IMG/VR virus record: IMGVR_UViG_3300011114_000226
Span: 1 to 63,616 of that record
From: a virus
Direction: 5' to 3' (one strand)
Length of the DNA stretch: 63,616 bases
This document shows positions 33,011 through 40,393 of this stretch, piece after piece; positions within the stretch are counted from its first letter, which is position 1; each line of letters opens with the position of its first letter. A program made the translations under genes and the position numbers. Under the pieces are notes generated by a model. The model saw only the letters and a program-made list of their open reading frames with translations. It ran no database searches and had not been told where the DNA came from.

Positions 33011-33620
33011 TTTTAAACTCTGTCAATGATTTGTTATCGCCTAAAGTTCCCTTAATAAAAGAATTAAATGCAAGGCTAACTCTTACATCGTCGGCTATTA
33101 CATCTTCTACATGATGCGTTAAGCTTGAAGGAAACATAACTATACCGCCTGTCTTAACATTAAACCACCATGAGTCGGAGTTCATAATGTCAAAGGTATC
33201 AGTAGCTAATTGCAGTTGTTTGTAACCTGACCTATGAAATGTAATCTTATCTTTAGTCGAGTCAGTAGATATATAAAATACGCCTGATATAAAACTATTT
33301 GGATGTTCATGCTTATGATGGAATTCGCCTTTCTTAGTCCAATTAAGCCATGACTGTGTAACAAAAGCTTCGGCTGGGTATTTAGGTTTATATACACGCT
33401 TAACATATTCATTAAGCTGTTCAGTCACAAACTTATTTAAATCCGCCATCTCAGGCTCATTAAGTATGTAATTGTTGTTAGATGTAACATTGCCTACGTT
33501 ACGATTGGTAGATGTTGAATGGCTTTCTATATATGCAAGTTCTTTTTTAGTAAAATCTCTGCCGATGTTATTAAACATAACAGGGGTCGGGAATAATAAT
33601 TCAAAGTTTGGTTCATTCAT
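33003..33620 (-). CDS. 2-oxoglutarate/Fe(II) dioxygenase-like protein (TIGR02466 type)
   Basis: The protein has 205 residues. FELLFPTPVMFNNI at the N-terminus, WLNWTKKGEFHHKHEHPNSF (ligand His residues ~101-106), ISGVFYISTDS, and the distal pair SSLTHHVEDV with DDVRVSLAFN match the putative 2OG-Fe(II) oxygenase family called TIGR02466/PF13759, common in aquatic phages and bacteria. Substrate unknown. Eight-base overlaps with both neighbouring dioxygenase genes imply that all three are translated together. Confidence 0.85.
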   Translation of the reverse strand: MNEPNFELLFPTPVMFNNIGRDFTKKELAYIESHSTSTNRNVGNVTSNNNYILNEPEMADLNKFVTEQLNEYVKRVYKPKYPAEAFVTQSWLNWTKKGEFHHKHEHPNSFISGVFYISTDSTKDKITFHRSGYKQLQLATDTFDIMNSDSWWFNVKTGGIVMFPSSLTHHVEDVIADDVRVSLAFNSFIKGTLGDNKSLTEFKNG

Positions 33621-34107
33621 AATTGGTCTGTATGTCCTTTAATAAGTCATTGAAGCTTAACTCATCTTTATTTTTAGCAAATTCAATGCTCATCAAGTAT
33701 CGGGTCGTTTCAAAATTATACACCGTATGAGGCACTTGCGTATTAAATAAATAATAAGTGCCAGGTTTGTATTTTAACTCTTGAATAGTAGAAACGATTT
33801 GATCTGTATCAAACTTAAACGCACAAAAACTTCTCGTATTGGGGGTAAGTAACATATTGACACCGACACCGCGTCTTGTATCTGTGTGCCAATCATAGCA
33901 AGTATAGGGATCATACTTTAAGATGCCCACAATATAGTTATATCTTTGGGACAGCCATATAAAGAATGGGTCTTCATATAAAACTTCAGGTGGTATTAGC
34001 CTTGCACCAAAATGATAGTAAGGTAGCCAGTCGCCCGGTGATATTGCTATATCAAATAGCTTGTTGGTAATGGTAGATTTCTTACCTATTTCATAGTATG
34101 GCTTCAT
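33613..34107 (-). CDS. Cupin-fold dioxygenase-like protein (aspartyl/asparaginyl hydroxylase-like)
   Basis: The protein has 164 residues. Possible metal ligands are H74-x-D76 in YDWHTDTRRG and H127 in FNTQVPHTVYN, with R136 (FETTRYLMSIEF) at the position that binds 2-oxoglutarate. CAFKFDTD and YKPGTYYLFN supply the intervening strands. The order H-x-D, H, R is the dioxygenase signature, although overall similarity to a named family is weak. Third member of the consecutive array; an HNH gene follows upstream on this strand with a four-base overlap. Confidence 0.75.
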   Translation of the reverse strand: MKPYYEIGKKSTITNKLFDIAISPGDWLPYYHFGARLIPPEVLYEDPFFIWLSQRYNYIVGILKYDPYTCYDWHTDTRRGVGVNMLLTPNTRSFCAFKFDTDQIVSTIQELKYKPGTYYLFNTQVPHTVYNFETTRYLMSIEFAKNKDELSFNDLLKDIQTNYE

Positions 34108-34724
34108 TTAAAATATCTTTCTGAATGTTTGTTGCTCTTATTTAAATTCCATTTAGCAGGTACTACTTCTATATTGTTGTAAACGTTTGTTCCCCCTATA
34201 GATATAGGTATTGTGTGGTCTACATGCCACCTAGTATTAAACAATTCTTCTCTTAATATTCTTAACAAATGGGCTTCTTTTAAAACAAACTTGTCAAAGT
34301 CCGTCATATTTTTTTCTATTGCTCTTTTTCTAGCATCTTTTATTGCAATTAATGCACGTTGGCTAGGGGTTCTATTTTTTCTCCGCTGGGCTTCTTTACC
34401 TTTTTCGGTTTTGTTCCATCGCTTCTTCCATTCTTGTTTAGTTTTTCGAGCAAGTGGATTATTTTGAAGGTATCTTTTTATTATCGCCCGTCTAAGAGCA
34501 CGCCCCTTTTCAGTTTTAATATATGCTTTTTTTCGTATGTTTCTTCTACGCCAAGCAAATTCTTTTCTTAAACATTTTCTTTTTGCCTTGCTTTCTTTAA
34601 CCGCAATTAATATTAATTGCGTTTCCATTCGTTTCTTTTGTTTTAATATTTCTTTTTCTTCTAAAGTAAATTGATTTAGAAATTTTCGTCTTTCTCGTCT
34701 CGTAGCTAAATCTTTATACGGCAT
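34104..34724 (-). CDS. HNH endonuclease inserted beside DNA polymerase
   Basis: The protein has 206 residues from the ATG at 34724, which overlaps the polymerase stop (TAATG) seven bases after GGAG. The N-terminal ~140 residues are extremely basic with KTEKGRALRRA and KTEKGKEAQRRKN repeats, like other mobile phage HNH proteins. The catalytic segment WHVDHTIPISIGGTNVYNN, then IEVVPAKWNLNKSNKH, has the D-H and N...H residues of HNH nucleases. It breaks an otherwise functional replication operon and is probably a mobile free-standing endonuclease. Confidence 0.85.
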   Translation of the reverse strand: MPYKDLATRRERRKFLNQFTLEEKEILKQKKRMETQLILIAVKESKAKRKCLRKEFAWRRRNIRKKAYIKTEKGRALRRAIIKRYLQNNPLARKTKQEWKKRWNKTEKGKEAQRRKNRTPSQRALIAIKDARKRAIEKNMTDFDKFVLKEAHLLRILREELFNTRWHVDHTIPISIGGTNVYNNIEVVPAKWNLNKSNKHSERYFK

Positions 34725-36589
34725 TAGCACTCTCCATAACTTGCTCCGTCATGTGCCTCACACGCTACAGGTAGCCCTGTTGCCCAGATAGGAGGAGTTG
34801 ACATAGTGGACATTATAAAGGAGAGAGCTTCTTCCACGTCTGCCTCTGGAACAACATTGACTACCGCATCGTGAACAGTGAGCACAGGTCGATACTTCTT
34901 ATTAATCTCTATCATCTGTTCGCCTACAATAATTCGTGCTAGTGCTTGAACTACATTCTCTACGACTGATCCACCCCATATAGAGTTAACACCCCGTCTA
35001 GACTTATATGTGAATTTAGATTTAGCTTCTGAGGTATCCCATTTAAGATCAGGGTAATAGATATAAAGACCGTTAGGTAACTTAATACCTTTAGGTGTAA
35101 TGAGTAAGGACTTACGTGCATCTAAGTAATAGGGTTCTTTTCCGTCTTTCCATAACGACATGTCTTGTAGTGCATCATCGCATGCTTTCCATAAGTCAAT
35201 TACTTTATTATTAACTTGGCGATACACGCCTACTAACCGTTTACATTCTTGGTCATCTAAATCCACACCTGCCGATATCTTTAACGTCTGTTGTAGCTTA
35301 CTCCATCCAGTGCCATAGCCTAGTCCTAGAATACAAGTCTTACCTACCGCACGTTCAGTCTTATCATCTTTAGTAATTGTCTTGCCATAAATCTTTGATG
35401 CAAATTCTGAGTATACATCTCGACCTTCTTCATACCAGCTAACTACATCGTTCTGTCCGGCTAACCATACAAGAACCCTTGCTTCAATTTGAGATGAGTC
35501 GCAGTTAATAACCCGATGTCCTTCGGGTGGGATGATGGCATTCTTTAAGGCTTTCTTTTTCTTATCTCTTGCTGGTAAGTTTTGGAAGTTAACTTTGTCC
35601 GATCCTGCCCATCGACCCGTATGTGCGCCGTAATACTTAAGAGGAATAGGCAGCTTGCCCTTATTACGCGACCCAATACCGATGAACCTTTCAATTCTAC
35701 TCTCCTCAATAGTTGACTTCGTACCTAACCTTACACGACATAATTCTTGAATGAAGGGATCTTCATGCTCGCATAAATCTAGAAAGCCCTGATCACCCTT
35801 GGCTAAAGCGAAAGTATCTTTTCCATTTGCCGGAGATATTTTAGTAGGCACTACAACGCCCAATTCTGTGAGTATCTCAGCAAATTGTTTGTTACTTGCA
35901 AGCTTGCCTCTGACGCATTCTTCTGTATCACATTCTAATCTTGTCATCAAACCTTTTAATAGCTCTGACTTTTCTAGTTGGACTTCTTCTAATCTGTCTT
36001 GCAATAAGCCATCGTCGACTTCTAAGACAGGCTCTGTATACATGCGTAAGGTTATGTCAATCAGTTTGATCTCTGACTCTGGGAATTCTGGGGCTAACAC
36101 TTGGAATAATTTGTAAGTAAGTTCTACGTCGTTCTTGCAGTATGAACCATATTGCGCTAAGTCATTCATGCTAAAGTCTTCTAGTCGTTTACCTTTAGCG
36201 TCGATAACTTCTGTGCCTTTACGACCTAGATTGTATTTCTCCACAAGAAAAGCGAGGCTTCCACCCACGTCCACGCCATGTTTAGCGCGTGCCATAGACA
36301 ACGTATCCAAATAGACAGCAGGAATGATATTAAAAATGAATGCAAGAATAGCCCCATCGAACTGTGTGTTGTGGCATAAGAGGACAGAGCTTTTCCAGTC
36401 GATTGTATCCAGCTCTTGCTTGATCGCATTATGTGTGCCTGTAATCCACTTTGTTTCCCCATCATCAATCTTAATACCCACGCCGATGACTTGGAATCTT
36501 TCATGTCTTATGTATTCTTCTGTGGTTAGATTGGTTAGTGAAAACCCTGTTTCATAAAAGGTTTCGAAATCTAGGGTAACAAGTTGCAT
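34724..36589 (-). CDS. DNA polymerase, family A, with 3'-5' exonuclease
   Basis: The protein has 621 residues. Exonuclease motifs: Exo I VTLDFETF (D7, E9), Exo II CHNTQFDGA (N74, D78), Exo III YCKNDVELTY (Y150, D154). Polymerase motifs: GAHTGRWAGSDKVNFQNLP (321-339); motif A NCDSSQIEARVL with D364; motif B RAVGKTCILGLGYGTGW (K417, Y425); motif C VLTVHDAVVN with H573-D574. There is no 5' nuclease domain, as usual for phage polymerases of this size. It replicates the genome with the primase-helicase and ssDNA-binding protein. Its transcript starts with a structured 200-base leader. Confidence 0.95.
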   Translation of the reverse strand: MQLVTLDFETFYETGFSLTNLTTEEYIRHERFQVIGVGIKIDDGETKWITGTHNAIKQELDTIDWKSSVLLCHNTQFDGAILAFIFNIIPAVYLDTLSMARAKHGVDVGGSLAFLVEKYNLGRKGTEVIDAKGKRLEDFSMNDLAQYGSYCKNDVELTYKLFQVLAPEFPESEIKLIDITLRMYTEPVLEVDDGLLQDRLEEVQLEKSELLKGLMTRLECDTEECVRGKLASNKQFAEILTELGVVVPTKISPANGKDTFALAKGDQGFLDLCEHEDPFIQELCRVRLGTKSTIEESRIERFIGIGSRNKGKLPIPLKYYGAHTGRWAGSDKVNFQNLPARDKKKKALKNAIIPPEGHRVINCDSSQIEARVLVWLAGQNDVVSWYEEGRDVYSEFASKIYGKTITKDDKTERAVGKTCILGLGYGTGWSKLQQTLKISAGVDLDDQECKRLVGVYRQVNNKVIDLWKACDDALQDMSLWKDGKEPYYLDARKSLLITPKGIKLPNGLYIYYPDLKWDTSEAKSKFTYKSRRGVNSIWGGSVVENVVQALARIIVGEQMIEINKKYRPVLTVHDAVVNVVPEADVEEALSFIMSTMSTPPIWATGLPVACEAHDGASYGEC

Positions 36590-36613
36590 AGTTTTCCTAT
36601 GTTATTAATTAGT

Positions 36614-36700
36614 GCTATCTCATGCAAACGACAGATAGCGGTGCCGTATTGTTGATGTGACTAAAGGGGAGGCTTTAGGTCACCCTACTTGCATTGTAGG
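36614..36700 (-). ncRNA. Structured leader upstream of DNA polymerase (three hairpins)
   Basis: Three consecutive inverted repeats lie in the 198-base gap before the polymerase gene. In + coordinates: GCTATCT (36614-36620) with AGATAGC (36633-36639); GTGACTAAAG (36657-36666) with CTTTAG-g-TCAC (36673-36683), a ten-pair stem with one bulged base and a six-base loop; and CCTAC (36684-36688) with GTAGG (36696-36700). In the leftward mRNA the loop of the long stem reads CCUCCC. This could be a translational control element or a small RNA. I found no tRNA here. Confidence 0.5.
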
Positions 36701-36787
36701 TACTTGGTGGGCTACTCGCGGTTATATAATAGCAAAAATACCATCACGAATTTTCATATATAAATAAAGTGCTTTCGCCCGTTGACT

Positions 36788-37054
36788 CTATATGACTGAT
36801 AATAATAGCAGTATAGCTACCACTACGGCAAACATTATTTTACTGTTTCTATCTTCATTCTTTTCAAAGTTATCTTGTTTGTATGGTGCGCCCCATGCTT
36901 CTCTTGCTGAACGCGGTGTAGGTCTATCAAACGCATCGGGATTAAAAAATCTCCAGCCTTTCTTAGCATTCTTTTTAAATACTTTCATTTGCCATGATTC
37001 AAATTCTCGTATAGCCATTCTTGCACTCGGACTAAAGTTACTTGTATTACTCAT
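36788..37054 (-). CDS. Small protein with C-terminal membrane anchor
   Basis: The protein has 88 residues from the ATG at 37054 (AAGGAG seven bases upstream); longer in-frame openings run into the zinc-finger gene and were rejected. Soluble N-terminal part: SNFSPSARMAIREFESWQMK, then a basic-aromatic KKGWRFFNPDAFDRPTP. The final ~17 residues (MFAVVVAILLLLSVI) form a single transmembrane helix at the very C-terminus, so it is tail-anchored. Function unknown. Confidence 0.6.
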   Translation of the reverse strand: MSNTSNFSPSARMAIREFESWQMKVFKKNAKKGWRFFNPDAFDRPTPRSAREAWGAPYKQDNFEKNEDRNSKIMFAVVVAILLLLSVI

Positions 37055-37055
37055 A

Positions 37056-37265
37056 TCAATTCTCCTTTTTCTTTTGGTAGCTTTCAAATTCGTTTCGGCA
37101 TTGAATTGAACACCAACGTCGGTCATCCTTAATCGGTTCTTCACACCAGATACATGCCCCTGTCTGATTAGAAGGTTTTTTGATTTGTTCATGTGCGTTC
37201 CTTATACCGACATCGATGGCGTGTTGCATTAAATCATTAGCTACGTCGGCGTCATCTCCCATCAT
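37056..37265 (-). CDS. DksA/TraR-like C4 zinc-finger protein
   Basis: The protein has 69 residues. The N-terminal helix (DVANDLMQHAIDVGIRNAHE) is followed by a C4 finger: GACIWCEEPIKDDRRWCSIQCRNEFESY. Its C-x2-C ... C-x3-C layout and following helix are those of TraR/DksA-type short proteins, which bind the RNA polymerase secondary channel and alter promoter use. In a phage that relies on host RNA polymerase, this is a candidate transcription modifier. The start overlaps the next upstream gene by four bases. Confidence 0.75.
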   Translation of the reverse strand: MMGDDADVANDLMQHAIDVGIRNAHEQIKKPSNQTGACIWCEEPIKDDRRWCSIQCRNEFESYQKKKEN

Positions 37266-37516
37266 ACGTTATATTTCATCCCTTGCCTTTTTGTATTTGT
37301 TTCTGAGGTATTATTAAAATACCCATTCCACTTGGTATTTGCCCCTTTAGGTAATGCTTTAGGTAATTTAATTAAACCTTTTTTATCTAGCTCTCTTATC
37401 CTTATGGCAGTTCCTGTGGCGTTTAATACAATTTGATTACGCGTTGCGTTTGGATACTTTTCCATATACTGATTTACTGCTTCGATGATTTGCTCATCTG
37501 TTTTTTTGCTATTCAT
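37262..37516 (-). CDS. Small winged-helix-like early protein
   Basis: The protein has 84 residues from the ATG that overlaps the preceding stop (TAATG, GGGGAG upstream). The segment EQIIEAVNQYMEKYPNATRN, QIVLNATGTAIRIRELDKKG, LIKLPKALPKG looks like a helix-turn-helix plus wing ('...R...L...G.I'). It may bind DNA. The C-terminal part is basic and Asn-rich. No family named. Confidence 0.5.
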   Translation of the reverse strand: MNSKKTDEQIIEAVNQYMEKYPNATRNQIVLNATGTAIRIRELDKKGLIKLPKALPKGANTKWNGYFNNTSETNTKRQGMKYNV

Positions 37517-37698
37517 TAAAACAAACACTCCCCTACTAATTTAAATAAATCTTCTTTAACCTGTTCTACTTTCTCAAGTCTGATTACTTTAGCATGAGGA
37601 TTCTTTTCTGTAAACCATTTAGCTTCCTTGACAGACCATCTATATTGGCGTATGACTTCACCCTCATCGTCCACTACTGCATAACTAAATGGAATCAT
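37516..37698 (-). CDS. Small early protein
   Basis: The protein has 60 residues. It opens MIPFSYAVVDDEGEVIRQYR, a beta-hairpin pattern, followed by a helix KEAKWFTEKNPHAKVIRLEK. Overlaps the next gene (TAATG) and the membrane-protein gene upstream by four bases. Not recognised. Confidence 0.55.
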   Translation of the reverse strand: MIPFSYAVVDDEGEVIRQYRWSVKEAKWFTEKNPHAKVIRLEKVEQVKEDLFKLVGECLF

Positions 37699-37910
37699 GG
37701 TGCTAAAGTTCTTACTTCAAAACATTCAAGGTGTGACTTCACATAAAAGTTTGGTCTAATCTCTTCATAGAGTTCGCCTTGCACACACTTAAGATTCATA
37801 CTATATTTCTTTTGCACATGAATAGATTGCATGATTGCCCATGTAAGTAGCGCGCCTAATATAAATCCTACTATGATAAACCCTGTGCCTTCGTATTTTT
37901 TATCCATCAT
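37695..37910 (-). CDS. Single-pass membrane protein (spanin-like layout)
   Basis: The protein has 71 residues. The N-terminal charged start MMDKKYEGTG is followed by one transmembrane helix (FIIVGFILGALLTWAIMQ) and a ~40-residue periplasmic part with two Cys (LKCVQGELYEEI, HLECFEVRTLAP). It lies directly after a lipoprotein gene and near a SleB-type hydrolase on the same strand, which together look like a lysis set. i-spanin function is only inferred; the periplasmic part is short and lacks a long coiled coil. Confidence 0.55.
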   Translation of the reverse strand: MMDKKYEGTGFIIVGFILGALLTWAIMQSIHVQKKYSMNLKCVQGELYEEIRPNFYVKSHLECFEVRTLAP

Positions 37911-38155
37911 ACTCTCCTATATTGTCTGTATATTCTACACATTTTCTTGCCTTGTGCAACATTGACTAAATTACATTTTGTGATAGGTTTATTTTGTGCG
38001 ATTAGGTATTGCTCACCCGCCAACTGAATGCTACCTTGCACAGCTATGTTGGTTGCTATCTCAGCACACCCTGTTAAACTAAAGACCATTAAAAGCTTCA
38101 GTAAGTCTTTGTGTAGACTCCCGATAACTTTTAATTCCTGTAATCTTTTCAGCAT
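37907..38155 (-). CDS. Putative lipoprotein (o-spanin-like)
   Basis: The protein has 82 residues from the first ATG. A basic N-terminus (MLKRLQELKVIGSLHKD) leads to a hydrophobic run LLKLLMVFSLTGC ending in a lipobox L-T-G-C. The mature part is about 52 residues (AEIATNIAVQGSIQLAGEQY, ending in a basic CRIYRQYRRV). The first 26 codons overlap the neighbouring gene. A shorter start at the internal Met (38089) would leave too short a signal sequence. Outer-membrane attachment is predicted; a spanin role is inferred from neighbours. Confidence 0.55.
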   Translation of the reverse strand: MLKRLQELKVIGSLHKDLLKLLMVFSLTGCAEIATNIAVQGSIQLAGEQYLIAQNKPITKCNLVNVAQGKKMCRIYRQYRRV

Positions 38156-38330
38156 TTGCTTCGTCTTTATATAATGGGGTGATCGTAATATAATGTTTCT
38201 TATTAGGAAGGTCTCGTATCCACGACAACTCTTTGGGGCGGAACTGTGTTATCGATGACCATACTAAATCACCATTAACATTGAATTCCTCCGTTGACCA
38301 TGCGTATGGTTGTTTAAGGGTTTCTTGCAT
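38079..38330 (-). CDS. Small early protein next to the hydrolase
   Basis: The protein has 83 residues, with two short beta-rich blocks: EEFNVNGDLVWSSITQFRPK and HYITITPLYKDEANAEKITG. There are no membrane segments. It overlaps the end of the hydrolase gene by 17 bases and the lipoprotein gene by up to 77. Family unknown. Confidence 0.5.
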   Translation of the reverse strand: MQETLKQPYAWSTEEFNVNGDLVWSSITQFRPKELSWIRDLPNKKHYITITPLYKDEANAEKITGIKSYRESTQRLTEAFNGL

Positions 38331-38700
38331 ATTTACTTCCGCCTTGTTTATAAAATATTAAATTCGACCATTTTACTACAGGTTGCAATCCTGTCCATGA
38401 TCTTGGTTTCTTTATTGTTGTGTCATGAAAGTGAGTGGCTCCATAACTATAATCTACTTCTAATCTATGTAATACTTTGTATGCTATGTTTCTATATTCT
38501 TGTCGGATCACCGAAGGTGGCTTGGTTAAACCATACCAACTAAACTGCGCGGGTCTCTTCATCTCATAACATACGTTCCTATGATTAAAATCAGCTCTAC
38601 GCATTAAAACGTAGCCTACGGCGATTTGCGCTTCGCGTGGCTCATGAGCGGACTCCATGTAAATGGTTGTGGCTAGGCACAATAAGGCTTGGTCAAGCAT
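38314..38700 (-). CDS. SleB-type cell-wall hydrolase (Hydrolase_2)
   Basis: The protein has 128 residues. It begins LCLATTIYMESAHEPREAQI, then AVGYVLMRRADF, which matches the catalytic 'A..IY.EA.GEP..GQ.AVA.V..NR' block with E16 as the acid. QFSWYGL and YGATHFHDTTIKKPRSW correspond to the 'C.QFSW' and 'GATHYH' motifs of SleB/CwlJ lytic transglycosylase-like enzymes. No signal peptide. SD GGGGGAAG lies seven bases upstream of the ATG. It is a second peptidoglycan hydrolase beside the GH24 endolysin, encoded on the early strand. Confidence 0.8.
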   Translation of the reverse strand: MLDQALLCLATTIYMESAHEPREAQIAVGYVLMRRADFNHRNVCYEMKRPAQFSWYGLTKPPSVIRQEYRNIAYKVLHRLEVDYSYGATHFHDTTIKKPRSWTGLQPVVKWSNLIFYKQGGSKYARNP

Positions 38701-38741
38701 AAGCTTCCCCCTTCTTCTTTATCACTGGTTTCAGTAATCTT

Positions 38742-39029
38742 TTAGGATTGGTTCTCTTCGTGAGAAATTAATTTGTCTAGATACCATCGGGCTTTTTTTA
38801 AGTCCTCGATACCGTTCTTGAATTTGTATCTCCAAATATACTTAATGACGTTAGCTACGCAAACTGCGCTGATGCCTATCAATCCTTTAGTAGATTCTTC
38901 AATAGCGTCGATGCACTCAATCTTGCCTTGAGTGTAGTGTGATGGGTGGTTAACATTGTCTCCTGCACCCGTATGTTTTACTGCTTTACTTCCTGTGTAA
39001 CTATGTAATATCTTCTTTAACCTAGTCAT
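38742..39029 (-). CDS. DUF3310 (SaV-like) protein
   Basis: The protein has 95 residues. The domain is clear: DNVNHPSHYTQGKIECIDAI, then VANVIKYIWRYKFKNGIEDL, then KKARWYLDKL. This 'NHP.HY..G.IE.ID......Y..RY..KNG.EDL.KA..YL' pattern is the DUF3310 family, found in many phages close to replication and nucleotide genes. Its biochemical role is not established. It overlaps the VRR-nuclease gene by four bases. Confidence 0.9.
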   Translation of the reverse strand: MTRLKKILHSYTGSKAVKHTGAGDNVNHPSHYTQGKIECIDAIEESTKGLIGISAVCVANVIKYIWRYKFKNGIEDLKKARWYLDKLISHEENQS

Positions 39030-39313
39030 TCAATCTCCTTTACTAGAGCTAATAGTGCCTCTATATTATCCTCATTTACCACGATTGCCAAGCCCTGATT
39101 GCGTTGTATCTCTTTTATGTTGTGTTTTTGCAACAACGTAGTTTCGTTCTTTCCGGCTTTACATTCGATACCAATGAACTTTCCTTTATAGCAAGCGATG
39201 ATATCCGGCACACCACTCCTACCAAATCCCCCACTCATCGGGGAAAAGTGATATGCGCCAATGTCATCTAATATCTTCTTAACTTGCTTTTTAACTTTGG
39301 CTTCGGGTTTCAT
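39026..39313 (-). CDS. VRR-NUC domain endonuclease
   Basis: The protein has 95 residues, a minimal stand-alone VRR-NUC. Catalytic signature: GRSGVPDIIACYKGKFIGIE with D37 and E50, then CKAGKN with K52 (PD...E-x-K). A helix with the trailing Q/H residues (TLLQKHNIKEIQRNQG) and AIVVNED strand complete the fold. Phage members can be Holliday-junction resolvases or structure-specific nucleases; here a role in resolving replication intermediates before packaging is likely. Overlaps both neighbours by four bases. Confidence 0.88.
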   Translation of the reverse strand: MKPEAKVKKQVKKILDDIGAYHFSPMSGGFGRSGVPDIIACYKGKFIGIECKAGKNETTLLQKHNIKEIQRNQGLAIVVNEDNIEALLALVKEIE

Positions 39314-39585
39314 ATGGTAGGTATGATGTTAAGTTCTGATTGACTCGATGTCCATATGCTACCGGCTTCGTTACCTTCATCGTCACTCATAGCGACTATC
39401 CAATGACCATCTTCAAACTCAATAACAACGCCATTCTTAGTCCATGCTAAGTCCTCAGTCTCCCTATCGTTTAGGTATCTTACACGTCGAATGGTTTTAC
39501 CGACGAGAAAGTTACTTGCTAGGTTACCCCAATGTTCTCTGAGTTCTGCTTTGCTTTGTTCAACTAGTTCTTTGTTTTCTTCCAT
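39310..39585 (-). CDS. Small acidic early protein
   Basis: The protein has 91 residues. The helical N-terminus (ELVEQSKAELREHWGNLASN) is followed by a beta-rich part, TIRRVRYLNDRETEDLAWTK, then VVIEFEDGHWIVAMSDDEGN. The second part resembles small phage proteins that fold as a five-stranded sheet. Function unknown. Overlaps the nuclease gene by four bases. Confidence 0.6.
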   Translation of the reverse strand: MEENKELVEQSKAELREHWGNLASNFLVGKTIRRVRYLNDRETEDLAWTKNGVVIEFEDGHWIVAMSDDEGNEAGSIWTSSQSELNIIPTI

Positions 39586-39718
39586 CTTGTTTCTCCTTTT
39601 TAAATCTTTCTGCGCCTGTGGTTATCATGCGAGCGTATGCACTTGCGTCTTCCAACGCACTATCTTCAAATAGTGATTGCTCTTGTATTGCGTATTCCAA
39701 GTCTTGATCAATCGTCAC
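39560..39718 (-). CDS. Small early protein (GTG start)
   Basis: The protein has 52 residues from a GTG at 39718, placed five bases after GGAGG; the upstream ATG in frame (39754) is inside the neighbouring gene and has no ribosome site. Sequence after the start is TIDQDLEYAIQEQSLFEDSA, then a helix with LEDASAYARMITTGAERFKK. Not recognised. Confidence 0.5.
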   Translation of the reverse strand: MTIDQDLEYAIQEQSLFEDSALEDASAYARMITTGAERFKKEKQDGRKQRTS

Positions 39719-39989
39719 ATTTACCTCCGATACATGCACGCGCGATGATTTCATTTTCTATATCGTTGTATGCGTCTGCTTGCACAAGGTGATCTGCGTA
39801 TTTCTTTTGTCTGTCGTATAAACTATGCTCAACTTCCGTTGCATATGCTTTGACAACCATGCCCTTTTCTCGTAACGGCTCGGCGATAATGGTGGTGACG
39901 TGATCACTTGGTTCTACACCCCATGTCTTTACTTCTTCATACTTTGTTTCTTCCATGCTTACTTCGACTACTACGCTAAACTTAATCAT
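39708..39989 (-). CDS. Small early protein
   Basis: The protein has 93 residues, beginning with a strand pair (MIKFSVVVEVSMEETKYEEV) and later TTIIAEPLREKGMVVKAYAT. There are two Cys near the C-terminus (ARACIGGKCDD). No membrane segment and no known motif. AGGAGG lies upstream of the ATG. Confidence 0.55.
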   Translation of the reverse strand: MIKFSVVVEVSMEETKYEEVKTWGVEPSDHVTTIIAEPLREKGMVVKAYATEVEHSLYDRQKKYADHLVQADAYNDIENEIIARACIGGKCDD

Positions 39990-39998
39990 ACTTCCTCC

Positions 39999-40226
39999 TT
40001 AATGTATTGCATCTCTGTTCATGTGCCTATCTAAAATCTGATCTAACTCTTTTTTCATTTCGATAAGTTTGATAGCCCTTTGCTGACATTCTTGCACCTC
40101 GCCTATCGACATGTTCCTTGCTATCTCTAGTGCTAACTTAGTAGATTCGTCAGACTCGGCATCACTTGGTGCCACGACTGCTCTTACCATAGCTTCTACT
40201 AATGCATCTTCTTTAGTCGTAATCAT
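39999..40226 (-). CDS. Small helical early protein
   Basis: The protein has 75 residues, almost entirely helical and charged (KEDALVEAMVRAVVAPSDAE, then EVQECQQRAIKLIEMKKELD). No recognised family. Starts inside the stop of the preceding membrane-protein gene (ATGA). Confidence 0.55.
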   Translation of the reverse strand: MITTKEDALVEAMVRAVVAPSDAESDESTKLALEIARNMSIGEVQECQQRAIKLIEMKKELDQILDRHMNRDAIH

Positions 40227-40393
40227 CTTATCACCATCACAAGTAAAAGAAACAAGTTAATACCAAGTGAAACAACCGCACAAGTTCTTAGTCGTCTGTA
40301 ATGTTCTTTGTTAATTGGTGTGTATTCGCTCATGTAAATTTCTCTATCATAATCCATGCTACTCATCATTCTATGTTTTGGTCTTTGGCTCAT
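40223..40393 (-). CDS. Small membrane protein
   Basis: The protein has 56 residues. A basic N-terminus (MSQRPKHRMMSSMDYDREIY) and HYRRLRT precede one C-terminal transmembrane helix (AVVSLGINLFLLLVMVI), ending in Arg. Coupled at both ends by four-base overlaps (with the genes at 40390 and 39999), which supports translation. Function unknown. Confidence 0.55.
   Translation of the reverse strand: MSQRPKHRMMSSMDYDREIYMSEYTPINKEHYRRLRTCAVVSLGINLFLLLVMVIR

Noticed and set aside
36660-36740. Possible tRNA with a CCTAC-TTGCATT-GTAGG anticodon-like arm (GCA)
   Set aside because: The stem and seven-base loop fit, but there is no T-arm with TTCGA-like loop, no matching acceptor stem and no CCA-compatible end. 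Treated as part of a leader hairpin set.
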